From positions 1 to 11,585 of the forward strand of contig JAATFJ010000189.1 of the NCBI GenBank assembly GCA_015655255.1: 11,585 nt of DNA. The letters are read 5' to 3'. Numbering within the stretch: position 1 is the first letter of the stretch; each line of letters begins with the position of its first letter. The DNA comes from Actinomycetales bacterium (GTDB lineage: Bacteria; Actinomycetota; Actinomycetes; Actinomycetales; Microbacteriaceae). The translations under genes and the position numbers were made by a program. The notes under the pieces are model-generated. The model worked only from the letters and a program-made list of their open reading frames with translations. It did not search any database and was not told the DNA's origin. Of this stretch, positions 5,353 through 11,495 are shown one piece after another.

Positions 5353-5397
5353 GCCGGGGCGGGTTCGATGGCCCATCGTAGGCCTCCCCGCCCCGGC
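5353..5397. repeat. Nested inverted repeat in the control region
   Basis: An outer 11-bp perfect inverted repeat, GCCGGGGCGGG (5353-5363) against CCCGCCCCGGC (5387-5397), encloses a second near-perfect palindrome CGATGGCCCATCG (5366-5378). It can form a long GC-rich hairpin on either strand. No T tract follows on either side, so a simple terminator is unlikely. Confidence 0.7.
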
Positions 5398-5433
5398 TAC
5401 TCATCATCCTAGGGCATGACGAAGGGGAAGTCA

Positions 5434-5877
5434 ATGGAAGACGACGAGCAGACTGAGACGCCGGACGTTGTGATCGACCTCCCCGACCCTGAGACACCTC
5501 CCGACGTGGAAGTCAACGTCGAGCCCGTCATCGTCATGGAAGAGCCCGAGACCGAGCCCGAGGTCCCCGTGGAGATCGCAGTTGACCAGGCCTCTCGCCT
5601 CGGCGGACTGGAGGTCGCCGTCGCCGGACTCATCGATGAGATGCGCGAGCTGCGCGACGCCGTGACGCAGACCGAGGCCGTGACCGAGGCTGTCGTGGAC
5701 GAGGTCGTGGAGACGGCGGCAGAGGTCGAGGAGATGGGCGAAGTTGTGACCGAGACGGCGGCTGACACCGTCGATGACGCGCCGGACCTCGACGGTGACG
5801 GCGAGCCGGACGTGCCGCCTGAGACGGCGCGTCAGCACTGGATGTTCCGACCCGCGCGCGAATGGCGCCGGAAGTAA
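5434..5877 (+). CDS. Acidic coiled-coil protein, possible scaffold
   Basis: A 147-residue, very acidic protein. Residues 1-50 are Glu/Asp/Pro-rich and low-complexity, residues 55-115 form a heptad-like helix (LIDEMRELRDAVTQTE then VVDEVVETAAEVEEM), and residues 118-126 read DLDGDGEPD, which resembles a calcium-binding DxDxDG loop of the dockerin/thrombospondin type. The tail is basic and aromatic (HWMFRPAREWRRK). An acidic coiled coil with a basic C-terminal tip is typical of phage scaffolding proteins, but other virion roles are possible. The ATG at 5434 is preferred over ATG 5416 because GAAGGGGAAG stands just before it. First gene of the structural operon. Confidence 0.75.
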   Translation: MEDDEQTETPDVVIDLPDPETPPDVEVNVEPVIVMEEPETEPEVPVEIAVDQASRLGGLEVAVAGLIDEMRELRDAVTQTEAVTEAVVDEVVETAAEVEEMGEVVTETAADTVDDAPDLDGDGEPDVPPETARQHWMFRPAREWRRK

Positions 5878-5898
5878 CCCAACCGAAAGGGCAAGAAA

Positions 5899-6462
5899 AT
5901 GAGCGAGACAGTGGCAGACCTTTCCAACCTCGACGTGACCGAGAGCCCCATCCCGGACTCGCCCGAGACGGACCTTGACGGCGGCATCGCATGCAGTGTG
6001 TGCGGCGTCGACATCACGCACCTCTACTCCGGGCGCGGACGCAAGCCCACGAAGTGCGAAGAGCACAAGCGGCAGGGCGCCTCGAAGATCGGGTCGTCCT
6101 CCCGCGTGAGCGGTGACGTCGGCGCAGCCGTCCAGTCCCTCGAATCCGCGTACACCATGCTCAAGCTCGGGCTCGTCCTCGTCGGCGCACACCAGGCCGC
6201 TGCCGACCTCACGGCATCGATCCCCGGACTGTCCGCGCAGAACGCCGCCTACCTCGCGACCGACAAGGACCTCGTCAAGCGGATCAACCGTGTTGGCAAG
6301 GTCGGGGGGCGTGCGCAGTTCTTCCTCACCCAGGGACTCGTTATCATCCACGTTGCCATCACGGCCGGTGGTGAGCTGCGGGCTCGGGCGCTGGAGAACC
6401 GCGTCCCCGTGGACGAGGACGCCCCGCCGTTCGCGGACTTCGCTGTCGACGAGGAGGCGTGA
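5899..6462 (+). CDS. Zinc-motif protein with hydrophobic segments
   Basis: A 187-residue protein. The acidic N-terminus is followed by CSVCG (C32, C35) and GRGRKPTKCEEH (C53, H56), a C-x2-C...C-x2-H zinc knuckle of a form frequent in actinobacteria and their phages. Two hydrophobic stretches follow, about 84-104 (YTMLKLGLVLVGAHQAAADL) and 142-157 (FLTQGLVIIHVAITAG), with basic residues between them; the C-terminus is acidic. The gene directly precedes and overlaps the packaging ATPase. A packaging-vertex or DNA-membrane linking role (tectiviruses have small membrane proteins around the P9 ATPase) is conceivable, but the hydrophobic segments could also be buried helices. Start ATG with GAAAGGG upstream. 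Confidence 0.7.
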   Translation: MSETVADLSNLDVTESPIPDSPETDLDGGIACSVCGVDITHLYSGRGRKPTKCEEHKRQGASKIGSSSRVSGDVGAAVQSLESAYTMLKLGLVLVGAHQAAADLTASIPGLSAQNAAYLATDKDLVKRINRVGKVGGRAQFFLTQGLVIIHVAITAGGELRARALENRVPVDEDAPPFADFAVDEEA

Positions 6463-7154
6463 CCGACGTGTCCTACCCGGAGCTTCCCTTCGCACAGCAC
6501 GTGCAGAACCTCAAGTGGCGTCAGGGTGAGCACGTGTTCATCTCCGGCGCGACCGGTTCGGGGAAGACCACCATCGCCCGCTCGCTTTTGGAGAAACGCG
6601 GGCATGTCCTCGCGTTCGGTGTGAAGGTAAAGGACGACACCCTCAAGAAGGACTACGCCGACTGGTCTGTTGTCGGTTCCCTGCGGGAGGTTGAGCCGTG
6701 GATGAACCGCGTCATGCTGTGGCCCAAGCTCAAGAAGGGCACCGGGACACAGCTCCTCGCCCACCAGCAGACCGTCATTCAGGACGCCTTTGACACCCTG
6801 TTTAAGGCAACCGGATGGTGCCTGTTCATCGACGAGCTCAACTACCTGTGCAAGTACTTCAATGTGCAGCGCCCCATCGAGGCGCTGCACTACATCGGTC
6901 GTTCCTCCGGTATCAGCATCGTCACCGCAGCCCAGCGCCCCGCCTATGTCCCGCTGGCGGTGCTGTCCAACTCCTCGCACGCGTACGTGGGGCGGACGCA
7001 GCTCGCGACGGACCTCAAGCGCCTGGGTGACTTCGGGGACGTCGACCCCAAGAAGACCGCTGGCGCTATTCAGGCTCTGCCGACCCGGCATGATTTCCTT
7101 TACCTGCCGACGCAGGGTGAGGGAAAGGCAGGTGTGGTCAATACCCGTCGCTAG
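6459..7154 (+). CDS. FtsK/HerA-type genome packaging ATPase
   Basis: A 231-residue P-loop ATPase that should pump DNA into the preformed capsid. Walker A is GATGSGKTT (residues 30-38), Walker B is WCLFIDEL (120-127, D125-E126), and RSSGISIVTAAQRP (148-161) supplies the conserved Arg and sensor Gln of the FtsK/HerA branch. The small size, the absence of a nuclease domain and the position just before the capsid gene match the A32/P9-type ATPases of tectiviruses and other double-jelly-roll viruses. The GTG at 6459 overlaps the preceding stop (GTGA); GTG at 6468 has better spacing from GAGGAGG (6451-6457) and may be the actual start, which would shorten the protein by three residues. Confidence 0.93.
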   Translation: MTDVSYPELPFAQHVQNLKWRQGEHVFISGATGSGKTTIARSLLEKRGHVLAFGVKVKDDTLKKDYADWSVVGSLREVEPWMNRVMLWPKLKKGTGTQLLAHQQTVIQDAFDTLFKATGWCLFIDELNYLCKYFNVQRPIEALHYIGRSSGISIVTAAQRPAYVPLAVLSNSSHAYVGRTQLATDLKRLGDFGDVDPKKTAGAIQALPTRHDFLYLPTQGEGKAGVVNTRR

Positions 7155-7161
7155 GAATGTG

Positions 7162-7170
7162 TGCTACGAT
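7162..7170 (+). promoter_or_regulatory. Extended -10 promoter candidate before capsid genes
   Basis: TGCTACGAT is an extended -10 (TG-N-TACGAT, four of six to TATAAT) with no clear -35. Initiation near 7177 would give a short leader to the ATG at 7196. It would allow separate strong expression of the capsid genes. The evidence is one short motif. Confidence 0.35.
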
Positions 7171-7195
7171 TACCTTTGAAGGGAGGTCCCGCCCC

Positions 7196-7351
7196 ATGGC
7201 TAATGTCCCCGTCCCGGTGTTCCGTGTCAACGGCACCAGCGCAGTCGTCGTCTTCCTCTACGTCGCCACGACGTTCGGTGCACTGCATCTGCTCGCCATC
7301 TCCAAGCCCAACAGCCGCGTCTCGCAGGCGTGGCTCGCCCTCGGTTTCTAA
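7196..7351 (+). CDS. Small membrane protein, 51 residues
   Basis: ATG 7196 with GGGAGG at good distance. One hydrophobic helix at about residues 15-36 (SAVVVFLYVATTFGALHLLA), short N-terminus and a basic/polar tail (SKPNSRVSQ). An upstream in-frame GTG at 7157 would place the ribosome site inside the gene and is rejected. It lies between the packaging ATPase and the capsid gene, the usual position of small packaging-vertex or internal-membrane proteins in tectivirus-like phages; the role itself is inference. Confidence 0.7.
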   Translation: MANVPVPVFRVNGTSAVVVFLYVATTFGALHLLAISKPNSRVSQAWLALGF

Positions 7352-7377
7352 CATCGAACGCATGAAAGGAAAGTCCT

Positions 7378-8487
7378 ATGGCTGACCAGGCCGCTGCACC
7401 GGCGATCCCCTTCGAGATCGCCTCCCAGTACTCCACCCGACGGTCGTTCCAGACCACCACCACGACGCTCGCCGGTGCCGCACCGACGCAGCTCACCCCC
7501 ATCCAGGTGCCCGCCGTGGGCTACCTCCAGGGTCTCCTCATGGAGGTCACCGTCGCCGGTACCGGCGGCACGACCCCCGCGTTCACGGCTGACGCGCCGT
7601 TCAACGTCATCCAGTCGATCAACTTCCGCAACGCGGCCGGGGTCAACCTGATCTCCCCCGTCACCGGATACCAGCTCTACCTCATGAACAAGTACGGCGG
7701 CCAGACCCTCGGCTTCGGTCAGCTTGCCGACCCGCAGGTCGGTGGCCAGTTCGCGGAGGTAGCCCCGTCGGCGCATTTCTTCCTGTGGCTGCCGCTCGGC
7801 ATCGACCCGTCCGAGGCGTACGGCGCGATCCCCGCCCTCGCGTCGAACGCGAACTACCAGGTCGAGCTCACCCTGGCCGCGCAGACCACGGTCACCACGT
7901 CCAACCCGTCCCTGGTGGTGTCGATCAACGCGACCGCCCACTACTTCGACCTGCCCGCAGCCGTGGACGCCGCTGGTGTCGCGCAGTCGACGCAGCCCGT
8001 CGGGAACGGCACGACGTCGATCTGGCAGCTGGAGCAGCCGACGGTCTCCCCCGGCACGCAGCTCGTGCAGTCGTTCAACGTCGGGAACGTCATCCGCAAC
8101 CACATCTTCGTGCTGCGCAACAGTGCCGGTGCCCGCATCGACACGAACGGCTGGCCCGCCCTGTTCGAGCTGTACCTGGACAACCAGCCCCGGTTCTCGT
8201 TCTCCAAGAACGAGTTCGAGTTCCTCCTGTCCCGGTGGTTCGGCCTCACCGCCGCAACGAAGGACATCGCGGCAGGCCTCGACACGGGCGTCTACGTCCT
8301 GCCCTACCACGCGCTCCTCGGCTCGCAGTCCGGCGACCCGGCGAACACGCGGGCGCAGCTCCTGCCGACGCTCAACGCCACCCTCCTCCAGTTCCGCGCG
8401 CAGGACTTCGGTTCCGCCGTGTCGAAGCTGGAGATCCTGACGGAGGTCGTCTCCACCACGGATTCCGCCACCCTCTTCCAGAAGTGA
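7378..8487 (+). CDS. Major capsid protein, double-jelly-roll type
   Basis: A 369-residue protein, very rich in beta-strand-like, Thr/Val/Ala/Asn/Gly-rich segments and almost free of Cys, as expected of a capsid jelly roll. Features: an N-terminal stretch leading into GYLQGLLMEVTVAG, then DAPFNVIQSINFRNAAG and TGYQLYLMNKYGG, FFLWLPLGIDP, a strand NYQVELTLAAQT, a second half starting around GTQLVQSFNVGNVIRNHIF, and LDTGVYVLPY. Length and strand periodicity fit two fused jelly rolls as in PRD1 P3, Bam35 or PM2-type capsid proteins. Context supports it: the packaging ATPase lies two genes upstream and tiny membrane proteins follow. The ATG at 7378 follows GAAAGGAAA. The assignment rests on context and pattern. 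Confidence 0.85.
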   Translation: MADQAAAPAIPFEIASQYSTRRSFQTTTTTLAGAAPTQLTPIQVPAVGYLQGLLMEVTVAGTGGTTPAFTADAPFNVIQSINFRNAAGVNLISPVTGYQLYLMNKYGGQTLGFGQLADPQVGGQFAEVAPSAHFFLWLPLGIDPSEAYGAIPALASNANYQVELTLAAQTTVTTSNPSLVVSINATAHYFDLPAAVDAAGVAQSTQPVGNGTTSIWQLEQPTVSPGTQLVQSFNVGNVIRNHIFVLRNSAGARIDTNGWPALFELYLDNQPRFSFSKNEFEFLLSRWFGLTAATKDIAAGLDTGVYVLPYHALLGSQSGDPANTRAQLLPTLNATLLQFRAQDFGSAVSKLEILTEVVSTTDSATLFQK

Positions 8488-8495
8488 GGTAAACC

Positions 8496-8762
8496 ATGGC
8501 TGGCGCACGAAAGGACACGAGTGCCCTCAATGGGACGCTCAACGCACCGCCCGCTTACGGCGGTTCCGGTGCGCCTATCGAGTCGGAGTACGGCTCCGCG
8601 CCGACCGTGGTTCGCAGCATGAGCAGCAAGTCCGCGAAGGCGACGTCCACCGCGAGCGAGGCCTCCTACCAGGTCCTCCACCTCGCGGCGGCGTTCGTCG
8701 TCGGCATGATGCTCCTCCTGTGGATCTTCGGCGGCATCGTCTTCAAGAACGCGAACATCTGA
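8496..8762 (+). CDS. Small C-terminally anchored membrane protein
   Basis: An 88-residue protein: a polar, low-complexity N-terminus rich in Ser, Gly, Ala and Thr, and one strong hydrophobic helix near the C-terminus (about residues 60-83, LHLAAAFVVGMMLLLWIFGG), ending KNANI. GAGG lies before ATG 8496, and the gene follows the capsid gene by eight bases. The topology is that of a tail-anchored virion membrane protein whose N-terminal part could contact the capsid shell, like minor structural proteins in membrane-containing phages. No family recognised. Confidence 0.75.
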   Translation: MAGARKDTSALNGTLNAPPAYGGSGAPIESEYGSAPTVVRSMSSKSAKATSTASEASYQVLHLAAAFVVGMMLLLWIFGGIVFKNANI

Positions 8763-8777
8763 GAAAGGAACACCATC

Positions 8778-8867
8778 ATGAAGATCACCAACATCCTCCT
8801 CTGGGTCCTCGTCGGTCTCGGCGCGTACTACGCCTTCACGAAGTGGGTCCAGCCGCGCATCGGCTGA
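8778..8867 (+). CDS. 29-residue membrane peptide
   Basis: A very short frame, ATG 8778-8780 to TGA 8865-8867, with AAAGGAA eight bases upstream. The sequence is a single hydrophobic helix (ITNILLWVLVGLGAYYAF) with a basic end (TKWVQPRIG). Its place in a tight series of translated genes with its own ribosome site makes it a real gene. PRD1-like phages carry several comparably tiny membrane proteins. Confidence 0.65.
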   Translation: MKITNILLWVLVGLGAYYAFTKWVQPRIG

Positions 8868-8897
8868 CACCACCCCACGAGGAAAGGAAGGGTCGTC

Positions 8898-9533
8898 ATG
8901 CAGTTCATTGGAGTCATCGTCGTCCTGATCGGCACCTACCTGTTGAACAGTGCGATCAAGAACCGGCCTCCGGTCGGGACTATCCAAGCGCTCATTGACG
9001 ACCCTTCCGACCTCGTCGGGACACTGTCCAAGCTCAACGGCACATGGACGACCGTCGGCACCGCCGACACGTTCGGGACGGGAGGGGCCGGCGGGTCATT
9101 CGACGCGGCCGACAGTAAGGGTGTTTCTGTCGCCGGGGAGACCGGCCACCTCAAGGACAGCGACCTCGTCGCCCTGTCCTTCGCCAAGGGTCAGCGTCTC
9201 GTCCCCGAGGCGGCCGCCGCCTTGGAGTCGCTGAACCAGGCGTACAAGATGAAGTTCGGGAAGAACATCTCCGTGACGGACTCCTACCGGTCCTACTCGC
9301 AGCAGGTGTCGACCAAGGCCGCGAAGGGAAACCTTGCGGCCACCCCCGGCAAGTCCGTTCACGGTCTCGGTAAGGCCGTCGACCTCGGAGGCGGTATCCA
9401 GAACTTCGGGACCGCGCAGTACAACTTCATGCTCGAAGCCGGTCCGGCGTTCGGATGGGTCGCCCCGTCGTGGGCGCGCAAGGGCGGCTCGAAGCCCGAG
9501 CCGTGGCACTTCGAATACACGGGAGGGAAGTAA
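8898..9533 (+). CDS. Membrane-anchored M15 (VanY-like) peptidase, virion lysin
   Basis: A 211-residue protein that should cut stem-peptide bonds of peptidoglycan. The N-terminal hydrophobic helix, residues 2-17 (QFIGVIVVLIGTYLL), anchors it; a Gly/Ser/Thr-rich linker follows to about residue 95, then the M15 zinc peptidase domain: TDSYRSYSQQ (128-137), SVHGLGKAVDLGG (153-165, with H155 and D162 as zinc ligands) and EPWHFEY (201-207, with E201 catalytic and H204 as zinc ligand). These are the D-Ala-D-Ala carboxypeptidase/VanY family signatures. The anchor suggests it sits in the virion membrane and opens the wall at DNA entry, a role played by other lytic enzymes in tectivirus virions; it could also act in lysis. 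The gene overlaps the following start by one base. Confidence 0.88.
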   Translation: MQFIGVIVVLIGTYLLNSAIKNRPPVGTIQALIDDPSDLVGTLSKLNGTWTTVGTADTFGTGGAGGSFDAADSKGVSVAGETGHLKDSDLVALSFAKGQRLVPEAAAALESLNQAYKMKFGKNISVTDSYRSYSQQVSTKAAKGNLAATPGKSVHGLGKAVDLGGGIQNFGTAQYNFMLEAGPAFGWVAPSWARKGGSKPEPWHFEYTGGK

Positions 9534-9841
9534 TGGCTAACATCGGATCGGTACTCACCCCCGTTGCGATGGCCGCTGTCATCAACGGCATCTCGAAGTA
9601 CAAGACCAACGGTCCCGCCGGGACGTTCCAGGTCGTGTTCGCCAACGCAGCGCTCTTCACCATGCTGGCGTCCATCGGGAACTTCCTCGACTGGGAGATT
9701 GCGCAGGCGTTCGCCATCGTCTACCTGATCGCCACGTTCCTCACGGCTGGAGCTCCGTTCATCGAATGGATCGCCGCACTCGTGTCCGGCCCCAAGTCTC
9801 CCGCGTCGTCCAAGCAGTCTCCTAAGGCTAAGGCCAACTGA
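9533..9841 (+). CDS. Multi-helix small membrane protein (holin-like?)
   Basis: A 102-residue protein starting at ATG 9533, overlapping the peptidase stop by one base (TAATG), with GGGAGGG upstream. Two hydrophobic blocks, about 31-52 (TFQVVFANAALFTMLASIGNFL) and 56-84 (IAQAFAIVYLIATFLTAGAP and on), probably form two to three helices; the C-terminal 18 residues are basic and Ser/Lys/Ala-rich, as in holin tails. The position next to the peptidase also suggests a holin, but a structural membrane protein fits equally well. Confidence 0.7.
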   Translation: MANIGSVLTPVAMAAVINGISKYKTNGPAGTFQVVFANAALFTMLASIGNFLDWEIAQAFAIVYLIATFLTAGAPFIEWIAALVSGPKSPASSKQSPKAKAN

Positions 9842-9851
9842 AAGGTTCATC

Positions 9852-10004
9852 ATGGTTGACAAGATCGTTTCCATCTTCACTACCGCCCTGATCATCACTG
9901 GTGTGGGTATCGCCCTGCGACCCAACGCGCCCACGGCAAAGGTCATCGAGTCCGCACTGTCTGGGCTCGCGAAGGTCCAGACCGCCGCGTTCGGCCCGCA
10001 GTAA
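9852..10004 (+). CDS. Small membrane protein, 50 residues
   Basis: ATG 9852-9854 to TAA 10002-10004, with AAAGG before the start. A hydrophobic helix occupies about residues 5-22 (IVSIFTTALIITGVGIAL), followed by RPNAPTAK and an amphipathic segment (VIESALSGLAKVQ). Ten bases after the previous stop, it fits the operon. It is too short for a family assignment and is probably part of the virion membrane set. Confidence 0.68.
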   Translation: MVDKIVSIFTTALIITGVGIALRPNAPTAKVIESALSGLAKVQTAAFGPQ

Positions 10005-10032
10005 TCCCACCCACCGACCGGAGGCCCATCCC

Positions 10033-10497
10033 ATGAGCACATTCGAGAACATGATCGACACCGCAGCGCTGGAAGACTCCGGACCGTACAAGTCCCTCCA
10101 GTCGACCAACCTCACGCCCGCGGGTGTGGACCTCCCGACCTACCGCCGATCCGACTTCGGGCAGGTCGCCGCTGGCGTGTCCCCGCACGGCGGCATCGAC
10201 TACATCGACCAGTCCGTCGGCGGCGTCACGCAGGCCCGTGGGGACGCGGCCGCCGGACCGCTGCGCGGCATCCGGTCCGCACGCCAGCGCTTCCAGCCGT
10301 TCAACGGGACGTTCATCGGCAAGGCCACCGTCGTCACCACCCGCGTGCAGGGTCGTGTCGGCCTGTCCAACCGGGCGTCCGTCGGTGTGCGTGCCACGTC
10401 CGCTGGTCTGACGAACCTTCCCGACCAGGGCGCGGTCGTCGCGTCGTTCCTCAACCCGGCACTCGCCCGGGTCCTGTCCCGCGTGAAGGGGGCATGA
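10033..10497 (+). CDS. Hypothetical structural protein, 154 residues
   Basis: The start is ATG 10033 with CGGAGG at good distance; an earlier in-frame GTG at 9901 lies inside the preceding gene and is not used. The first 60 residues are polar (TFENMIDTAALEDSGPY, LPTYRRSDFG), then come a Gly-rich, basic part (GPLRGIRSARQRFQPFNG) and short strand-like runs (KATVVTTRVQGRVGL, ASVGVRATSAG), ending ARVLSRVKGA. No transmembrane helix. Its size, operon position and lack of any enzyme motif suggest a minor virion protein such as a vertex, peripentonal or DNA-side protein; this is inference. The stop overlaps the next start. Confidence 0.65.
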   Translation: MSTFENMIDTAALEDSGPYKSLQSTNLTPAGVDLPTYRRSDFGQVAAGVSPHGGIDYIDQSVGGVTQARGDAAAGPLRGIRSARQRFQPFNGTFIGKATVVTTRVQGRVGLSNRASVGVRATSAGLTNLPDQGAVVASFLNPALARVLSRVKGA

Positions 10498-11288
10498 TGG
10501 ACCGCCTCAAGGAAAAGCTCGGCCCCCTGCCCGTGTGGGCGTGGGGACTGATCCTCGGTGGTATCGCCGTCGTGTGGCTGTGGGTCTCCAACCGGGGAAC
10601 CGACGTCAGCACGGTCACGTCGAAGACCACAGACACCTCGGACACGGACGCGCTCGCCGGGTGGCGGGACAGCTCCGGGGTTCCCGTGTCGGCTGTCACG
10701 TCACTGGACGAGGGGACTCCCGCGACGGCGTCCAACGCGCAGTGGATTACGCAGGGAACGAAGTACGCTATCGAGCAGGGGTTCCTTGGCTCGCAGGCGC
10801 AGGCCGCGCTCTCGAAGTACATCAGCGGTTCGACCCTGACGACCGTGGAGCGGAACATCGCGGACCGTGTCATCGCGGCTCTCGGCACCCCGCCTGACGG
10901 TCTCGGCGCGCTGTCCGGTTCCGACACCAGTGCGGAAGACGCTGCCGCTGCCGCTGCCGCTGCCGCTGCCGCTGCCAACGCGACCGTTGCCCAGCGTCAG
11001 TCCGTGCTGGAGCGCGTCCGCTACTACTACAACTACTACCTCGGTCGCGCCCCGTCGACGGCGGAAGCCAACACGTGGGCGGACGCCTCGCAGGATGAGA
11101 ATGCTCTCGCCGCCGGTATCGGTGGGTCGCGCGAGTCGAACGTGCGGAACAGCATCATCACCTGGTATCGTGAGTACCTTAACCGCGAGCCCTCCGCCGC
11201 AGAGATTGCGACCTGGGCGAACACCGGCGCTCCCCTCGCACAGATTCAGCAGGGGATCGCCAACTCACCCGAAGCCAAGTCACGCTGA
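10494..11288 (+). CDS. Membrane-anchored protein with two DUF4214-like repeats
   Basis: A 264-residue protein: short basic N-terminus, one transmembrane helix at about residues 14-31 (VWAWGLILGGIAVVWLWV), and a Ser/Thr/Asp-rich stalk. A helical segment at about 80-134 (NAQWITQGTKYAIEQGF, ALSKYISGSTLT) resembles a motif in minor structural proteins of tailed actinophages. A 12-Ala run (150-161) follows, then two copies of the pattern Y-x-x-YL-x-R-x-PS-x-AE-x-x-x-WA...G-I (about 174-214 and 219-261), which resembles DUF4214, a repeat found in secreted and adhesion proteins. The arrangement suggests a virion-membrane protein exposing repeats outside, possibly for receptor contact. Start: ATG 10494 overlaps the previous stop; ATG 10497 is an alternative. 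Confidence 0.75.
   Translation: MMDRLKEKLGPLPVWAWGLILGGIAVVWLWVSNRGTDVSTVTSKTTDTSDTDALAGWRDSSGVPVSAVTSLDEGTPATASNAQWITQGTKYAIEQGFLGSQAQAALSKYISGSTLTTVERNIADRVIAALGTPPDGLGALSGSDTSAEDAAAAAAAAAAAANATVAQRQSVLERVRYYYNYYLGRAPSTAEANTWADASQDENALAAGIGGSRESNVRNSIITWYREYLNREPSAAEIATWANTGAPLAQIQQGIANSPEAKSR
10941..10976 (+). repeat. Hexanucleotide repeat (GCTGCC)6 in a coding region
   Basis: Six exact tandem copies of GCTGCC encode 12 alanines between stalk and C-terminal repeats of the membrane-anchored protein. It is in frame, so a gain or loss of units changes the linker length by two Ala per unit and does not break the gene. Confidence 0.9.
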
Positions 11289-11303
11289 GAGAAGGGCAGA
11301 ACC

Positions 11304-11495
11304 ATGGAACCGACTGAGCAGAACGAAGTGGACGAGGTCATCCCCACGCAGCTCGATCGCATCGAGGAGAAGCTGGACCGGCTCCTCCTCGTCGTCTCCG
11401 AAGCCACGCAGGTCATCGCGGGCGTCGGGGAACAGGTCGGGCCGCTCGTCAACAAGCTCGCCACCAACCCTCTCCTGGGAGGACTCTTCCGATGA
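11304..11495 (+). CDS. Small coiled-coil protein, 63 residues
   Basis: ATG 11304 with GAAGGG at good distance. An acidic N-terminus is followed by an amphipathic helix with heptad spacing (PTQLDRIEEKLDRLLLVVSE), then a Gly/Val-rich part and ATNPLLGGLFR. It may oligomerise through the helix; the C-terminal half is hydrophobic enough to touch a membrane or another virion protein. Its stop overlaps the next start (ATGA). Function unknown. Confidence 0.65.
   Translation: MEPTEQNEVDEVIPTQLDRIEEKLDRLLLVVSEATQVIAGVGEQVGPLVNKLATNPLLGGLFR

Larger units (their letters stand above)
5274..5433. promoter_or_regulatory. Divergent intergenic control region
   Basis: A 160-base gene-free interval separates the minus-strand replication operon from the plus-strand structural operon. 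It contains a 16-bp perfect palindrome with overlapping -10-like elements (5293-5308) and a nested inverted repeat (5353-5397). No additional reading frame with a convincing ribosome site is visible, so promoters and operators for both arms must lie here or inside the first genes. Confidence 0.7.

Noticed and set aside
4578..5381. A 267-codon plus-strand frame
   Set aside because: It runs through the terminator, two minus-strand genes and the control region, and has no supporting start signal.
5431..6495. A 354-codon minus-strand frame opposite two structural genes
   Set aside because: It covers two plus-strand genes with good ribosome sites, crosses their junction and has low-information Arg/Gly/Val/Asp composition.
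7348..8508. A 386-codon open frame antisense to the capsid gene
   Set aside because: Its composition (Arg/Gly/Glu/Val-rich, no fold pattern) is typical of a frame opened by high GC opposite a real gene; the plus-strand frame has a ribosome site, operon position and capsid-like pattern.
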